Part shown: piece by piece, positions 34,678 to 44,300 of the stretch | Numbering within the stretch: position 1 is the stretch's first letter | Layout of the letters: each line of letters starts with the position of its first letter | Program-made: the position numbers and the translations under genes | Notes under the pieces: model-generated | Database searches by the model: none | What the model was told of the DNA's origin: nothing | The model's input: only the letters and a program-made list of their open reading frames with translations | From: Tannerella sp. | GTDB taxonomy: Bacteria; Bacteroidota; Bacteroidia; Bacteroidales; Tannerellaceae | Assembly (NCBI RefSeq): GCF_030528505.1 | Contig: NZ_JAUMYS010000015.1 | Coordinates: 1 to 46,530 of the forward strand | Direction: 5' to 3' | Length of the DNA stretch: 46,530 bases

Positions 34678-35676
34678 TCATTTTTTTATGGTTATCATTT
34701 CGATGACTCCATCGTTCCGTTTCTTGTAATCTAACTGTCGCGTTTCTTTCAGGAGAGACAAGACTCGCTCCAGCGAATCCGTTTCACGGAAATGGCAGGT
34801 GTATGTGTCATCGGCCGACAATGGATTGCATATCCGTATCCGCACGCCGAAACGACGCTCCAGACTTTTAGCGATCTCTGACAGCGGTTGTTCTACGAAA
34901 TACAGTTCGCCGTGTATCCATGAGCGGGTCAGTTCCGCATCTACATGTTCGGTCAGCACCCATCCTTCTTGCTCGGAATACGAGACTTGCTCGTTGGGCT
35001 TCAACATCACCCGATAGTCCGCCTCAACCGACGAGACTTGTACGCTTCCTTCCGCCAGCGTAACTACGGCCCTCTCTTCCGGATAAGTTTTCATACAGAA
35101 TTTCGTCCCTTTCACTTCAACGTACATCCGATCGGATTGTACCACAAAGGGCTTGTCGGCATCATGGGCGACCTCGAAGAAGGCTTCTCCGATCAGCGAT
35201 ACCGGTCGGCTCTCTTTGCCAAATGTCGACGGGTAGGACAACGTACTTCCCGCATTCAGCCAGACTTTTGTTCCATCTGAAAGGAGTAGTGAGACACGCT
35301 GTCCGACAGGCACTTCGATGGTGTTCATAGCGAGGGGGAGCGTCCTGCTCCGTAACAAATCATATCCGTTTACGGCCAATAATGCCGCAAGCAGAATCGC
35401 GGCTGCATACCTCACGAAAGTGGAAATCTTCCATCGTTTCTCTTTGGTGTTGGGTGACGGACTCCGGTTTATCCCCGATAGGAAACGGCGATACGATCGT
35501 TTAATCTCCTGTTCGTCCGAAAAACGCAGCTCATCCTTCAGACTCCACAAGTGCTCCATTTCATATAGCCAGTCGGCATGAGCGGGATCAGCCGCAACCC
35601 ACCGGTCAATGCTCTTGAGCTCTTCGGCCGAGCATTGCTTCATCAGAAACCGCACCAACAGTTGTTCGTTCATCAT
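34678..35676 (-). CDS. FecR-family anti-sigma factor (locus 3)
   Basis: An inner-membrane regulator of 332 residues. The cytosolic N-terminus (about 1-85, NEQLLVRFLMKQCSAEELKS) precedes one span (about 86-105, TFVRYAAAILLAALLAVNGY). The FecR domain starts at IEVPVGQRVSLLLSDGTKVW, with LNAGSTLSYPSTFG, LIGEAFFEVAHDADKPF and VEVKGTKFCMKTY. The DUF4974-type C-terminus has LYFVEQPLSEIAKSLERRFG and closes with LLKETRQLDYKKRNDGVIEM. It lies 72 bp after the sigma gene and 122 bp before susC. Compared with the locus 1 FecR it lacks about 40 residues between the span and the FecR core. Confidence 0.94.
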   Translation of the reverse strand: MMNEQLLVRFLMKQCSAEELKSIDRWVAADPAHADWLYEMEHLWSLKDELRFSDEQEIKRSYRRFLSGINRSPSPNTKEKRWKISTFVRYAAAILLAALLAVNGYDLLRSRTLPLAMNTIEVPVGQRVSLLLSDGTKVWLNAGSTLSYPSTFGKESRPVSLIGEAFFEVAHDADKPFVVQSDRMYVEVKGTKFCMKTYPEERAVVTLAEGSVQVSSVEADYRVMLKPNEQVSYSEQEGWVLTEHVDAELTRSWIHGELYFVEQPLSEIAKSLERRFGVRIRICNPLSADDTYTCHFRETDSLERVLSLLKETRQLDYKKRNDGVIEMITIKK

Positions 35677-35748
35677 TTGTTTTTTTAGGCTTGTAAAAAG
35701 AAGACAATCGAACGACTCCGGACTACGTGCTCCAAAACGCCAAAAAAA

Positions 35749-36342
35749 TCAAAACATGTTGTAAAACATATACAGTGTAGTCAGTACATGTCGCAGTTTG
35801 CTACGGAGAAAAGTCAGCGCCGCGTGGATATGGCCTTCGACTGTACGTGGAGAGATTTTCATCATGGCAGCTACTTCTTTATGACTCATATTTCGGTAAT
35901 AACATAACCGAAAAGCTTCGGCGCGTTTGGGGGGCAGTTTTTTTACAGCCAGATCAATCGTTTCGAGCAAATCCTCGTTTATTAACCGACGCAGCAGGTC
36001 ATTCGTCTCCAGCTGACGCTCCCAGTAGGTTTTACGTGCTTCGGCCAAGCGCATCTGTTCTTCGTATGCTTCGACGACCGTCTGATGACGCAGCCAGTTC
36101 AGACAGTCATTTTGCAACCACTTGAACAGAAATGAATAAATGTTGTCCGCTTGTATCAGATGCTTTCGTTCCCAATACGAAGTGAAAACATCCTGTGTCA
36201 GGTCTTCGGCCGTTTCTTCGTCAACAAACCGGCATGCCAGCGCCTTGAGTTTCGGGTAGAGAAAGGCGAAAAAATCGCGGAAGGCATCGGGGTCTCCCTG
36301 CCGTACTTTTTCGATATCGATTTTCGGCCTTTGTGTTTTCAT
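35749..36342 (-). CDS. ECF-type RNA polymerase sigma factor (locus 3)
   Basis: A sigma-70 family factor of 197 residues. Region 2: FRDFFAFLYPKLKALACRFV, EETAEDLTQDVFTSYWERKH and SFLFKWLQNDCLNWLRHQ. Region 4: IDLAVKKLPPKRAEAFRLCY, YRNMSHKEVAAMMKISPRTV and EGHIHAALTFLRSKL. It heads the ECF-FecR-SusC-SusD module on the minus strand. Unusually for such a module, it starts only 28 bp after the nadB stop on the same strand and no separate -7 element was found, so readthrough from nadB or a promoter inside nadB is likely. Confidence 0.93.
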   Translation of the reverse strand: MKTQRPKIDIEKVRQGDPDAFRDFFAFLYPKLKALACRFVDEETAEDLTQDVFTSYWERKHLIQADNIYSFLFKWLQNDCLNWLRHQTVVEAYEEQMRLAEARKTYWERQLETNDLLRRLINEDLLETIDLAVKKLPPKRAEAFRLCYYRNMSHKEVAAMMKISPRTVEGHIHAALTFLRSKLRHVLTTLYMFYNMF

Positions 36343-36370
36343 GGTATATCATAGAAGCCTATCTTTCGGT

Positions 36371-37942
36371 CTATTTCTTTGGAGGATAGTCGATGTTGTA
36401 GTGTAACCCCCGGCTCTCCTGGCGTTCCATCGCTTGGCGCATAATGAGATACCCTACATTGATCATGTTTCGCAGTTCGCAGATGTCGCGTGAGGCAACG
36501 GAGCGTTTGAAAAGGCTTTCCGTCTCTTCGTAAAGAATATCGAGTCGTGTCCATGCTCTCTTCAAGCGCAGGTTGGAGCGGACAATCCCGACATAGGTCG
36601 ACATGATCTGCCCCACTTCCTTCAGGTTCTGTGTAATCAAGACCATCTCTTCAGGCGAGCGGACGCCCTCGTCATTCCAGTCCGGGATATTTTCCTGATA
36701 ATCGAGCGATGCGATCCGTTCGACGGAATGTTTCGCCGCCGCGTCGGCATAGACGACGGCCTCGATCAGAGAGTTGGATGCGAGACGATTGCCTCCGTGC
36801 AGGCCGGTGCAGGCGCACTCTCCTACCGCATACAACCGTGCGATGGAAGAACAGGCATTCTGATCTACCTGAATACCGCCGCAGAGGTAATGGGCTGCCG
36901 GAGCTACCGGAATATATTCTTGGGTGATGTCGATGCCCAGTCCTTTACATCGTTCGTAGATGTTCGGAAAATGCTTTTTCGTGGCTTCCGCGTCCTTGTG
37001 GGTCACATCAAGATAGACATGCTCGTCGCCACGGTTTTTCATTTCGTTGTCGATCGCGCGCGCTACGATGTCGCGCGGGGCGAGCGACAGACGCGCGTCG
37101 TAACGTTCCATAAATTCTTTTCCGTCGAGGGTACGCAGGACGGCACCGTAGCCGCGCATGGCCTCCGTGATCAGGAATGACGGGCGATCGCCCGGATGAT
37201 AGAAGGCCGTCGGGTGGAACTGTACGAACTCCATATCCTTGACCGTGCCTTTCGCACGGTAGACCATCGCGATGCCGTCGCCCGTGGCTACGAGCGGGTT
37301 CGTCGTGGTCTGATAGACCGCGCCGATGCCTCCCGTAGCCATCAGCGTCACTTTCGACAGGAAGGTGTCGATCCGTCCCGTAGCCATATCCATGATATAG
37401 GCGCCGTAACAGGCGATGTCCGGCGTCTGGCGTGTCACCGTCGCGCCCAGATGGTGCTGTGTCAGAATCTCGATCGCGAAATGATGTTCGTAGACCGTAA
37501 TGTTCGGATGACGTTTGACTGCGCGGATCAGGCTGGCTTGAATCTCCGCTCCGGTACTGTCTTTATGGTGGAGAATGCGCGACTCCGAATGGCCTCCCTC
37601 TTTGTGCAGATCGAAATTTCCTTTTTCATCTTTGTCGAAATCCACACCCCAACTGATCAGCTCTTCGATTTGTGCGGGCGCCTCACGTACCACCTTTTCG
37701 ACGGCCGAACGGTCGCTCATGAAATCGCCTGCAATCATCGTATCTTCGATGTGTTTCTCAAAATTATCGACCAGCAGGTTCGTCACCGACGCCACCCCGC
37801 CCTGAGCGAAAAACGTATTCGTCTCTTCCAGACCGGACTTACATACCAGAGCCACCTTGCCTCTCGGAGCTACTTTCAGCGCAAAGCTCATACCGGCTAT
37901 TCCGGCGCCGATCACCAAAAAATCATGTTTCTTTACCATCAT
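36371..37942 (-). CDS. nadB: L-aspartate oxidase
   Basis: A cytosolic flavoenzyme that oxidises L-aspartate to iminoaspartate, the first step of de novo NAD synthesis (with NadA). The 523 residues fit the family. The FAD-binding N-terminus is HDFLVIGAGIAGMSFALKVA; fumarate reductase/succinate dehydrogenase-type landmarks follow: TNTFFAQGGVASVTN, VKDMEFVQFHPTAFYHPGDR (the QFHPT active-site motif), HYLCGGIQVDQN and GECACTGLHGGNRLASNSLI. A second ATG lies one codon later. NadA and NadC are not in the window. The promoter at 37963-37970 gives a very short leader. The ECF sigma gene follows by 28 bp. Confidence 0.96.
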   Translation of the reverse strand: MMVKKHDFLVIGAGIAGMSFALKVAPRGKVALVCKSGLEETNTFFAQGGVASVTNLLVDNFEKHIEDTMIAGDFMSDRSAVEKVVREAPAQIEELISWGVDFDKDEKGNFDLHKEGGHSESRILHHKDSTGAEIQASLIRAVKRHPNITVYEHHFAIEILTQHHLGATVTRQTPDIACYGAYIMDMATGRIDTFLSKVTLMATGGIGAVYQTTTNPLVATGDGIAMVYRAKGTVKDMEFVQFHPTAFYHPGDRPSFLITEAMRGYGAVLRTLDGKEFMERYDARLSLAPRDIVARAIDNEMKNRGDEHVYLDVTHKDAEATKKHFPNIYERCKGLGIDITQEYIPVAPAAHYLCGGIQVDQNACSSIARLYAVGECACTGLHGGNRLASNSLIEAVVYADAAAKHSVERIASLDYQENIPDWNDEGVRSPEEMVLITQNLKEVGQIMSTYVGIVRSNLRLKRAWTRLDILYEETESLFKRSVASRDICELRNMINVGYLIMRQAMERQESRGLHYNIDYPPKK

Positions 37943-37962
37943 TACATAAGGTTTTCGACCGA

Positions 37963-37970
37963 CAAAGGTA
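37963..37970 (-). promoter_or_regulatory. -7 element of nadB
   Basis: TACCTTTG on the minus strand matches TAnnTTTG, 20 bases before the nadB ATG. The transcript would begin about 14 bases before the start codon. It is divergent from the DUF4271 promoter, with 144 bases between the two elements. Confidence 0.6.
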
Positions 37971-38114
37971 AGAAACTGTTTCGATTTTTACCGTTTGTTT
38001 TTCATCCTTTCAAGGGAAGTTTCTCAAGATGGTTTCTTTCGATGGACGTGTTTAAAAATAGCGCGGTGTCGATTTCGGGACAGGCGAGGGAGACGTTATT
38101 AAGAACGGAATTAC

Positions 38115-38122
38115 TACCTTTG
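38115..38122 (+). promoter_or_regulatory. -7 element of the DUF4271-hemD-rnpA-yidD run
   Basis: TACCTTTG matches TAnnTTTG, 35 bases before the ATG at 38158; the expected transcript start is near 38129. Confidence 0.6.
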
Positions 38123-38157
38123 TCCGCACAGAGACAAGAGGAAGAAGGTGAAAACAG

Positions 38158-38889
38158 ATGGAGAACGAGCTTTTTGAAGGATATATCGGCGTAGGTTTCG
38201 ATTATGGCCGACATATACACGACATCCTATTCGTGATGATGCTCGTGCTTATTTCGATCTTCTCGGTCATTTTTCGCATATTCTATCCGCTTATCCGAAA
38301 GATGATCCGGAGTCTGCTGTCTGTCAGAGAACGGCAGAACTTGTTTGAGACCTCTATGAAAAAAAATCTTTTTTTCAAGGCTTTCATGAAGTTTCAGATG
38401 TTGTTTTTGTGCACGATTTTCTTCTATTTGCTCATTTTGAGGGGCGGGTACGTACAACTCAACGATTTCGGACCGGCCCTCCTGCTGATGGGAAGTCTTC
38501 TCGTGGCGGTCTATGCATACTACCTGATTAAACAGGGCATCTATGCGCTCTATGGACAGGTGTTTAGCAAAGAAGAGAAGTATAGTCTTTGGCGAAACGG
38601 CTATCACTCGCTGTCTTATATATGGGGCACGTTGCTTTATTTCCCCACGTTCTGGTTGCTCTTTGACCGGCAACATACTCCTTATATTTTGATGCTTTAC
38701 CTGGCGCTTTATGTCCTCTATCGTATTGTTTTTGCTTACACAACTATTCGTATCTTTTATAATAAAAATACAGGGTTTTTATTTTTAAGTTCGTACCTTT
38801 GCGCCCAAGAAATTATACCCTTGTTATTCGTTTACGAAGGATTGAATTATTTGCATAACAATATTGATACAAGTACTTTATGGCATTGA
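38158..38889 (+). CDS. DUF4271 multi-span membrane protein
   Basis: A 243-residue integral membrane protein with about six hydrophobic spans: DILFVMMLVLISIFSVIF, FLCTIFFYLLILRGG, PALLLMGSLLVAVYAYYLI, SYIWGTLLYFPTFWLLF, YILMLYLALYVLYRIVFAY and AQEIIPLLFVYEGLNYL. It matches DUF4271, a Bacteroidota family that regularly lies before hemD; its function is not known. It overlaps hemD by 10 bases, which implies translational coupling. A second -7 element sits within its last 100 bases. Confidence 0.85.
   Translation: MENELFEGYIGVGFDYGRHIHDILFVMMLVLISIFSVIFRIFYPLIRKMIRSLLSVRERQNLFETSMKKNLFFKAFMKFQMLFLCTIFFYLLILRGGYVQLNDFGPALLLMGSLLVAVYAYYLIKQGIYALYGQVFSKEEKYSLWRNGYHSLSYIWGTLLYFPTFWLLFDRQHTPYILMLYLALYVLYRIVFAYTTIRIFYNKNTGFLFLSSYLCAQEIIPLLFVYEGLNYLHNNIDTSTLWH
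38794..38801 (+). promoter_or_regulatory. Internal -7 element ahead of hemD
   Basis: TACCTTTG matches TAnnTTTG inside the 3' part of the DUF4271 gene, after an unusually AT-rich stretch (38761-38790) for this gene. The transcript start would be near 38808, about 72 bases before hemD. It may give hemD-rnpA-yidD a DUF4271-independent transcript. Confidence 0.4.
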
Positions 38890-39656
38890 GTATTAAGAAA
38901 CTTCTGGTCTCGCAACCTAAACCCACGTCGGAAAAATCGCCTTACTTCGACATTGCTGAAAAATATGGAGTCGACATTGATTTTCGCCCGTTTATCAAAG
39001 TAGAGCCATTGACAGCAAAAGAGTTCAGACAACAACGAGTCGCGATACTCGATTACAGCGCAGTGATTTTTACGGCACGTACAGCCATCGATCATTTCTT
39101 CCGTCTCTGCAAAGAGATGAGAATCACGGTTCCGGAAACGATGAAATATTTTTGCATGACCGAAACGATTGCCGTTTATCTGCAAAAATACATTATTTAT
39201 CGCAAACGCAAGGTCTTCTATGGCCAAAGCGGTAAGATGGACGATTTAATAACCATCATCGGCAAGCACTCCAAAGAAAAATATTTGTTGCCCGTCTCCG
39301 ATATTCATAAAGACGATTTGACGGCTGTGCTCGATACGAAGAAGATTGCTTATAAAACGGCTGTTATGTATCGAACCGTCAGCAACGAATTCGACAAAGA
39401 TGAAAAGTTCGATTACGATATGCTCGTGTTCTTCAGTCCTTCGGGGATTACGTCGCTGATGAAGAATTTCCCGAAGTTCAAACAGAAGAATATCCGTATC
39501 GGGTGTTTTGGGCCGACGACTGCCAAAGCCGCTGTTGATGCCGGACTTCGACTCGATGTTGAAGCGCCGACCCCCGAAGCTCCTTCCATGACTGCCGCAC
39601 TCGAACAATATCTGAAGAAGGAACTGGGTAACGGCAAGAAGAATGCAAGTCGCTGA
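38880..39656 (+). CDS. hemD: Uroporphyrinogen-III synthase
   Basis: A cytosolic enzyme that cyclises hydroxymethylbilane to uroporphyrinogen III in haem and corrinoid synthesis. The 258 residues have the loose HemD pattern: KKLLVSQPKPTSEKSPYF at the start, YSAVIFTARTAIDHFFRL in the first lobe, and the second lobe with YDMLVFFSPSGITSLMKN and RIGCFGPTTAKAAVDAGLRL. These match the family's FTSxxxV and GxxTAxxL signatures. It overlaps DUF4271 by 10 bases and rnpA by 14 bases, so the three are translationally linked. Many Bacteroidales make haem incompletely and retain only part of the pathway; other hem genes are not in the window. Confidence 0.87.
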   Translation: MALSIKKLLVSQPKPTSEKSPYFDIAEKYGVDIDFRPFIKVEPLTAKEFRQQRVAILDYSAVIFTARTAIDHFFRLCKEMRITVPETMKYFCMTETIAVYLQKYIIYRKRKVFYGQSGKMDDLITIIGKHSKEKYLLPVSDIHKDDLTAVLDTKKIAYKTAVMYRTVSNEFDKDEKFDYDMLVFFSPSGITSLMKNFPKFKQKNIRIGCFGPTTAKAAVDAGLRLDVEAPTPEAPSMTAALEQYLKKELGNGKKNASR

Positions 39657-40041
39657 AAAAAAGCGATTCCTGAAAAACGAACGTCTGACGCTGCGAAACG
39701 ACATCGAGCGTCTCTTTGAGAAAGGACAGACGTTTATGGCATATCCCTTGAGGATCGTATACGTGTCGGGCATAGCGCAGGATGCTGCCGTGTCCGGCAT
39801 GTCTGTTTTGGTGGGTGTGCCTAAAAAGCGCATCCGGCACGCCACGGCGCGCAACCGCATAAAACGCCTGATACGCGAAGCATACCGTCTGAACAAAGGC
39901 GATCTTCCTCACGTTTGCAGGCAATCCGGAAAATACGTACACGTCGCGTTTATGTATATCGGCAACGAGGTATGTACGTATGCGGATGTGGAAAAAGGCG
40001 TAAAGAAAGCGCTCCATCATCTCCGTCAAAAAGAAACGTGA
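39643..40041 (+). CDS. rnpA: Ribonuclease P protein component
   Basis: The small basic protein subunit of RNase P, which binds the catalytic RNA and helps process tRNA 5' ends. It has 132 residues with the family signature [20 protein letters not shown] followed by IREAYRLNK (the RNR motif), and the N-terminal [20 protein letters not shown], which binds the pre-tRNA leader. It overlaps hemD by 14 bases and yidD by 4 bases (GTGA). The usual partner in other phyla, rpmH, is absent; the hemD-rnpA-yidD order is a Bacteroidota arrangement. Confidence 0.95.
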   Translation: MQVAEKKRFLKNERLTLRNDIERLFEKGQTFMAYPLRIVYVSGIAQDAAVSGMSVLVGVPKKRIRHATARNRIKRLIREAYRLNKGDLPHVCRQSGKYVHVAFMYIGNEVCTYADVEKGVKKALHHLRQKET

Positions 40042-40262
40042 TCCGACGCCTGTTAACGCATCTGCTGCTTCTTCCGGTCTATTTTTACCGGTATTGCATC
40101 TCGCCGCTGACACCGAGCAGTTGCCGCTACACGCCTACCTGCTCCGAGTATGCCGTGCAGGTGCTTAAAAAATACGGACCGTTCAAAGGGCTGTGGCTGA
40201 CACTGAAGCGTATTTCCCGTTGTCACCCTTGGGGAGGAAGCGGATACGACCCGGTACCTTAG
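40038..40262 (+). CDS. yidD: Membrane protein insertion efficiency factor YidD
   Basis: A small membrane-associated protein of 74 residues from the GTG at 40038, overlapping the rnpA stop as GTGA. The family core is present in full: [40 protein letters not shown] and the C-terminal [14 protein letters not shown]. YidD helps YidC-mediated insertion of inner-membrane proteins. A longer in-frame reading from 39915 lies within rnpA and has no family similarity, so the GTG start is preferred. Confidence 0.95.
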   Translation: MIRRLLTHLLLLPVYFYRYCISPLTPSSCRYTPTCSEYAVQVLKKYGPFKGLWLTLKRISRCHPWGGSGYDPVP

Positions 40263-40281
40263 TCGCCCAGATATTTTCGTG

Positions 40282-40920
40282 ATGAAATATTTCGACATCC
40301 ATACGCATCGAATGGCTCAAGAGTCGGGCGTGGAGGCTGTTGTCAGCCTTGATTTACGGGCTCCATTCGAGCTGCAACCTGATCGGTTCTACGCAGCCGG
40401 TATCCATCCCTGGTATGCCGATTACAGGCAGTGGGAGGTCTTGAAGGAGTGGATAGCGCATCCCCGGATTGTTCTCGTTGGCGAAGCGGGGTTAGATCGG
40501 CTCACCCTCACATCTCCCGATATCCAGGAAGAACTTTTCGTCCGGCAGATAGAATTGGCGGAAGAGGCAGGCAAGCCTCTTATCATTCATTGTGTCAAGG
40601 CATGGGACGAGTTGCTGCGCATCCGTCGCATCACACGTCCTGTTATGCCGTGGATTATCCATGGGTTCCGTGGCAGAAAGCAATTAGCCGAACAGCTCTT
40701 GGATGCCGGTCTTTACCTCTCTTTCGGAATGCGTTACAATGCCGAGGCGCTCCACACGGCGTGGAATGCCCGGCGGCTTCTGCTCGAAACGGACGACAGC
40801 CCCATCGACATCGGCAGCCTCTACCGGAGCGTCGCCGAAGAACTCGAAATCACGGAAGAGATGCTTTCTCAAACGATCGAAGGTCTTTTCGGTGCTTTGA
40901 CAAGCCCCGGAGTGCCGTAA
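40282..40920 (+). CDS. TatD-family metal-dependent hydrolase
   Basis: A cytosolic amidohydrolase-fold enzyme of 212 residues, of the deoxyribonuclease/exonuclease type. Metal-binding positions can be placed: His7 and His9 (DIHTH), Glu68 (LVGEAGLDR), His103 (LIIHCVKAWDE), His127 (WIIHGFRG) and Asp171 (LLLETDDSP). It is shorter than typical TatD proteins (about 255 residues) but has all main metal sites, so it is a compact subfamily rather than a broken gene. The ATG at 40282 was chosen over a GTG three bases earlier. It lies 19 bp after yidD and ends the housekeeping run. Confidence 0.88.
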   Translation: MKYFDIHTHRMAQESGVEAVVSLDLRAPFELQPDRFYAAGIHPWYADYRQWEVLKEWIAHPRIVLVGEAGLDRLTLTSPDIQEELFVRQIELAEEAGKPLIIHCVKAWDELLRIRRITRPVMPWIIHGFRGRKQLAEQLLDAGLYLSFGMRYNAEALHTAWNARRLLLETDDSPIDIGSLYRSVAEELEITEEMLSQTIEGLFGALTSPGVP

Positions 40921-41334
40921 CATGGGTCGGCTTGTATAGGTATGGCCATGTGTCATAACGGATTTTACATCTTTCTTATATACATTTGGATAGGTGCCTG
41001 ACGAAGCGTTTCGAGTTCGGGGCATCTTTCCCTCTGGCCCGTTATCATATGAATGTAACATCCCTTTCATCTTTGTATAATACGCTTCGTGCAATTTTGC
41101 GGTGCGAAAACAACAATAAAAAGGATCGGATATGTTTTTAATGTCTTTTATTCAAATAAAAAATAAAAATAATCATGCGAAATGCGATGGGTTTGCATGA
41201 AAAAAATATATCTTCGCCGTGTTTTATGAATAATTTTAAAAATGGAATGCCAATGAAAAAAGAAAAGTGAAACAGGGAGAGACCGATTCTCCAACATGAA
41301 AAATGCGTTTTTATTAATCATTTTATGATGTATC
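40921..41334 (+). other. Spacer before the fourth susCD locus
   Basis: These 414 bases hold no convincing gene. A perfect TAnnTTTG element (TACATTTG, 40981-40988) is followed only by a short reading frame without similarity (from a GTG near 40997 to a TAA near 41080). Near the right end, TATCTTCG (41209-41216) is a one-mismatch -7 element that could start the susC transcript near 41223, with a leader of about 110 bases. The rest is AT-rich. No ECF/FecR genes precede this susC. Confidence 0.45.
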
Positions 41335-44300
41335 ATGGAAAATTATACAAAGTACAAACATTTTATTTCAAGTTTATGTATTGCAGGGGCGATGATGATC
41401 CCCTCTGTTGATTTTTATGCTGCGTCTCTTGCATCCTCCCGGAGTAATGAGGCGGTGATGCAGCAGGCGGCGATAACGGTCTCCGGGACGGTACGTGATG
41501 AGACCGGCGAGCCGGTGATCGGGGCTAATGTGGTGGAACAGGGTACTACGAACGGTACGAGCACCGATGTGGAGGGGCGTTTCTCGATCCGGATACCCTC
41601 CGATGCCGTGTTGGAAGTCTCGTTTATCGGGTATGTGTCGCAAACCGTTGCCGTAAAGGGGCGGACTTTGCTGAATATCGTGTTGAAGGAAGACGCGCAG
41701 GGATTGGAAGAAGTCGTGGTGGTTGGCTATGGCACGCAACGACGCATCAACCTTACCGGTGCCGTGGAGCAGGTGACAAGCGAAGTCTTTGACAATCGTC
41801 CGATGACGAATGTGACGCAAGGCTTGCAGGGTGCCGTTCCGAACCTGAACATCACGCTGGCCGACGGTAAGCCGATGCGTAGCTCGAGTTTTAATGTGCG
41901 CGGTACGACTTCGATCGGGCAGGGAGGCGCGGCGCTCGTGCTGATCGATGGCGTTGAGGGCGATCCGGCGATGCTTAATCCGAACGATATCGCCAGCGTT
42001 TCCGTCTTGAAAGATGCGGCTTCGGCAGCCATTTATGGGGCGCGCGGCGCTTTCGGCGTGGTGCTTATCACGACGAAGAATCCGAACAGGGAACGTACAT
42101 CCGTTACTTATTCGGGCAACTTCTCCGTCAAGTCGCCGACTGTGGTGCCTGATATGGTGACCGATACCTACGAGTATGCCACGCGATTTGTCGAAGCCTA
42201 TTCGGCATGGTATGACTATGCCCGGATGCCTTCGAAATTCCACAAAGCCGTGAAATATACGGACGATTGGTATAAAGAGATGGCCAAGCGCCGTCCCGGA
42301 TCGGGCGCGCCCGAAGTAGAAACGGATGCTGCCGGGAATTATCTGTACTATGCGAATACGGACTGGTATGACCTCTTGTATAAAAAGCAGTTCTATGCAC
42401 AGGATCACAACGTGACGGTACAGGGCGGAAACGACAAAGCGGATTTTATGGTGTCGGGGCATTACTACGGACAGGACGGACTGTTCCGTTACAACAGCGA
42501 CGATTACAGCATCATGAACGTCCGGGCGAAAGGATCGGCCCAGATATTCAAGTGGCTGAAGGTCGAGAACAACATGGAATTTTCGCAGATGGCGTACCAT
42601 AATCCGCTGACGGTGGCTGACGGAAACGTCTGGTACGGTCTGGAGAGCGAAGCGGAGCCGATGAGCCCGCTACTCAATCCGGATGGAACCCTGACGATGG
42701 CGGCGGCCTATAGCGTCGGCGATTTTTATTACGGTAAGAACGCGACGGATTACGACAACCGCATCTTGCGTAACACCACTTCGTTTACGGCTTCTTTCTT
42801 CGATAACGCGCTACGTGTCAAGGGCGATCTGACGTACCGAAACACCGATAACACCAGCAAGACGAAGCGTGTGCCCGTACCCTACAGCTCGAAGCAGGGC
42901 GTTATTTCGTACCTCGGCTCGTCGACGAACGACTATCAAAAAGTGCATTCGACGAAGAAGTATCTCGCGGCCAACATTTATGCCGAATACGAGAAGAAGT
43001 GGTACGACGTTCATTACCTGAAAGGCATGCTCGGTTACAATTACGAGCAATCTGTTTACAATTCATTGTACACAAGACGAAACGGGCTGATCTTCGAAGA
43101 TGCCGACAATATGAACATGGCTAACGGCGAGGGTATCACACTCTCCAGCGACTACGAGAAATGGCGCATCGCAGGCGGGTTCTTCCGTTTCAACTATGCT
43201 TTCAGAGACCGTTACCTCCTCGAGGTGAACGGACGGCTCGACGGTTCGTCGAAGTTTCCCACCGACCAGCAATGGGGCTTCTTCCCCTCCGTCTCGGCCG
43301 GGTGGAGGCTCTCGGAAGAGTCGTTCTGGAAGGTGAATAAAAAAGCCCTTTCCGATGTGAAGCTGCGCGTTTCGTACGGCTCGCTGGGCAACGGTAATAT
43401 CCGCTCGTATGCGTATCGCGAGCTGTTCCATATCTACCGTATGTCGCGCCTGATCGAAGGGAAGCTCAATCAGGCCACTTCGCATCCGTCCATCATCCCG
43501 AACGAGTTGACATGGGAAACGGCTACGACGGCCAACGCCGGGCTGGACTTCAGTCTGCTCGACGGCCGGATGCGCTTCTCGGGCGATTACTATGTGCGCA
43601 AGACGAAAGATATGTACACCGTCGGTACCACGCTTCCCGCCGTGTTCGGCGCCGCTACGCCGAAAGGCAACTACGCCGATATGACGACCCGTGGATGGGA
43701 GCTGACCCTCAACTGGAACGACCGCCTGACGCTTGCCGGCAAACCGTTCTCGTACGATGTGCGTCTGACGCTCGCCGATTATTCCTCGACCATCGACCGG
43801 TACAACAATCAACAGAAGCATCTTTCGGATTATTATGAAGGTATGACCGTCGGCGAGGTGTGGGGCTACGTCACGGAAGGGTTCTTTACGTCGGAAGCGG
43901 ATGTCAAGTCGCATGCCGACCAGTCGCTTTACTATGCGTCGAACTCGAAGAAATGGTTACCCGGTGATATCAAGTTTAAGGATTTGAACGAGGACGGGGT
44001 CATTAATTACGGCACGAACAAAGTCGATGATCCCGGCGACCGCAAGGTGATCGGTAACACGACGCCGCGTTATACGTACAGCATCAACCTCGGTGCCGAC
44101 TGGAACGGAGTTTTCGTTTCCGCCTTCTTTCAGGGCGTAGGCAAGCAGGACTGGTGGCCCGGCACCGACAATGCCCTGTTCTGGGGACAATACAACCGTC
44201 CGTACAACAACATCCCCCGTTCGATGATCGGCGAAATCTGGTCCGAAGAGAATCCGAACACGTATTTCCCGCGTTATCGCGGATATACAGCGTTGCAGGG

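Noticed and set aside
40981..41082. Small gene behind the TACATTTG element after the TatD hydrolase
   Set aside because: The only frame is about 28 codons from a GTG, without recognisable features; the element may be fortuitous.
41374..42600. Long open frame on the minus strand opposite susC of locus 4
   Set aside because: Antisense to an unmistakable SusC; composition is rich in His, Arg and Ile as expected for a mirror frame, with no domain or signal.
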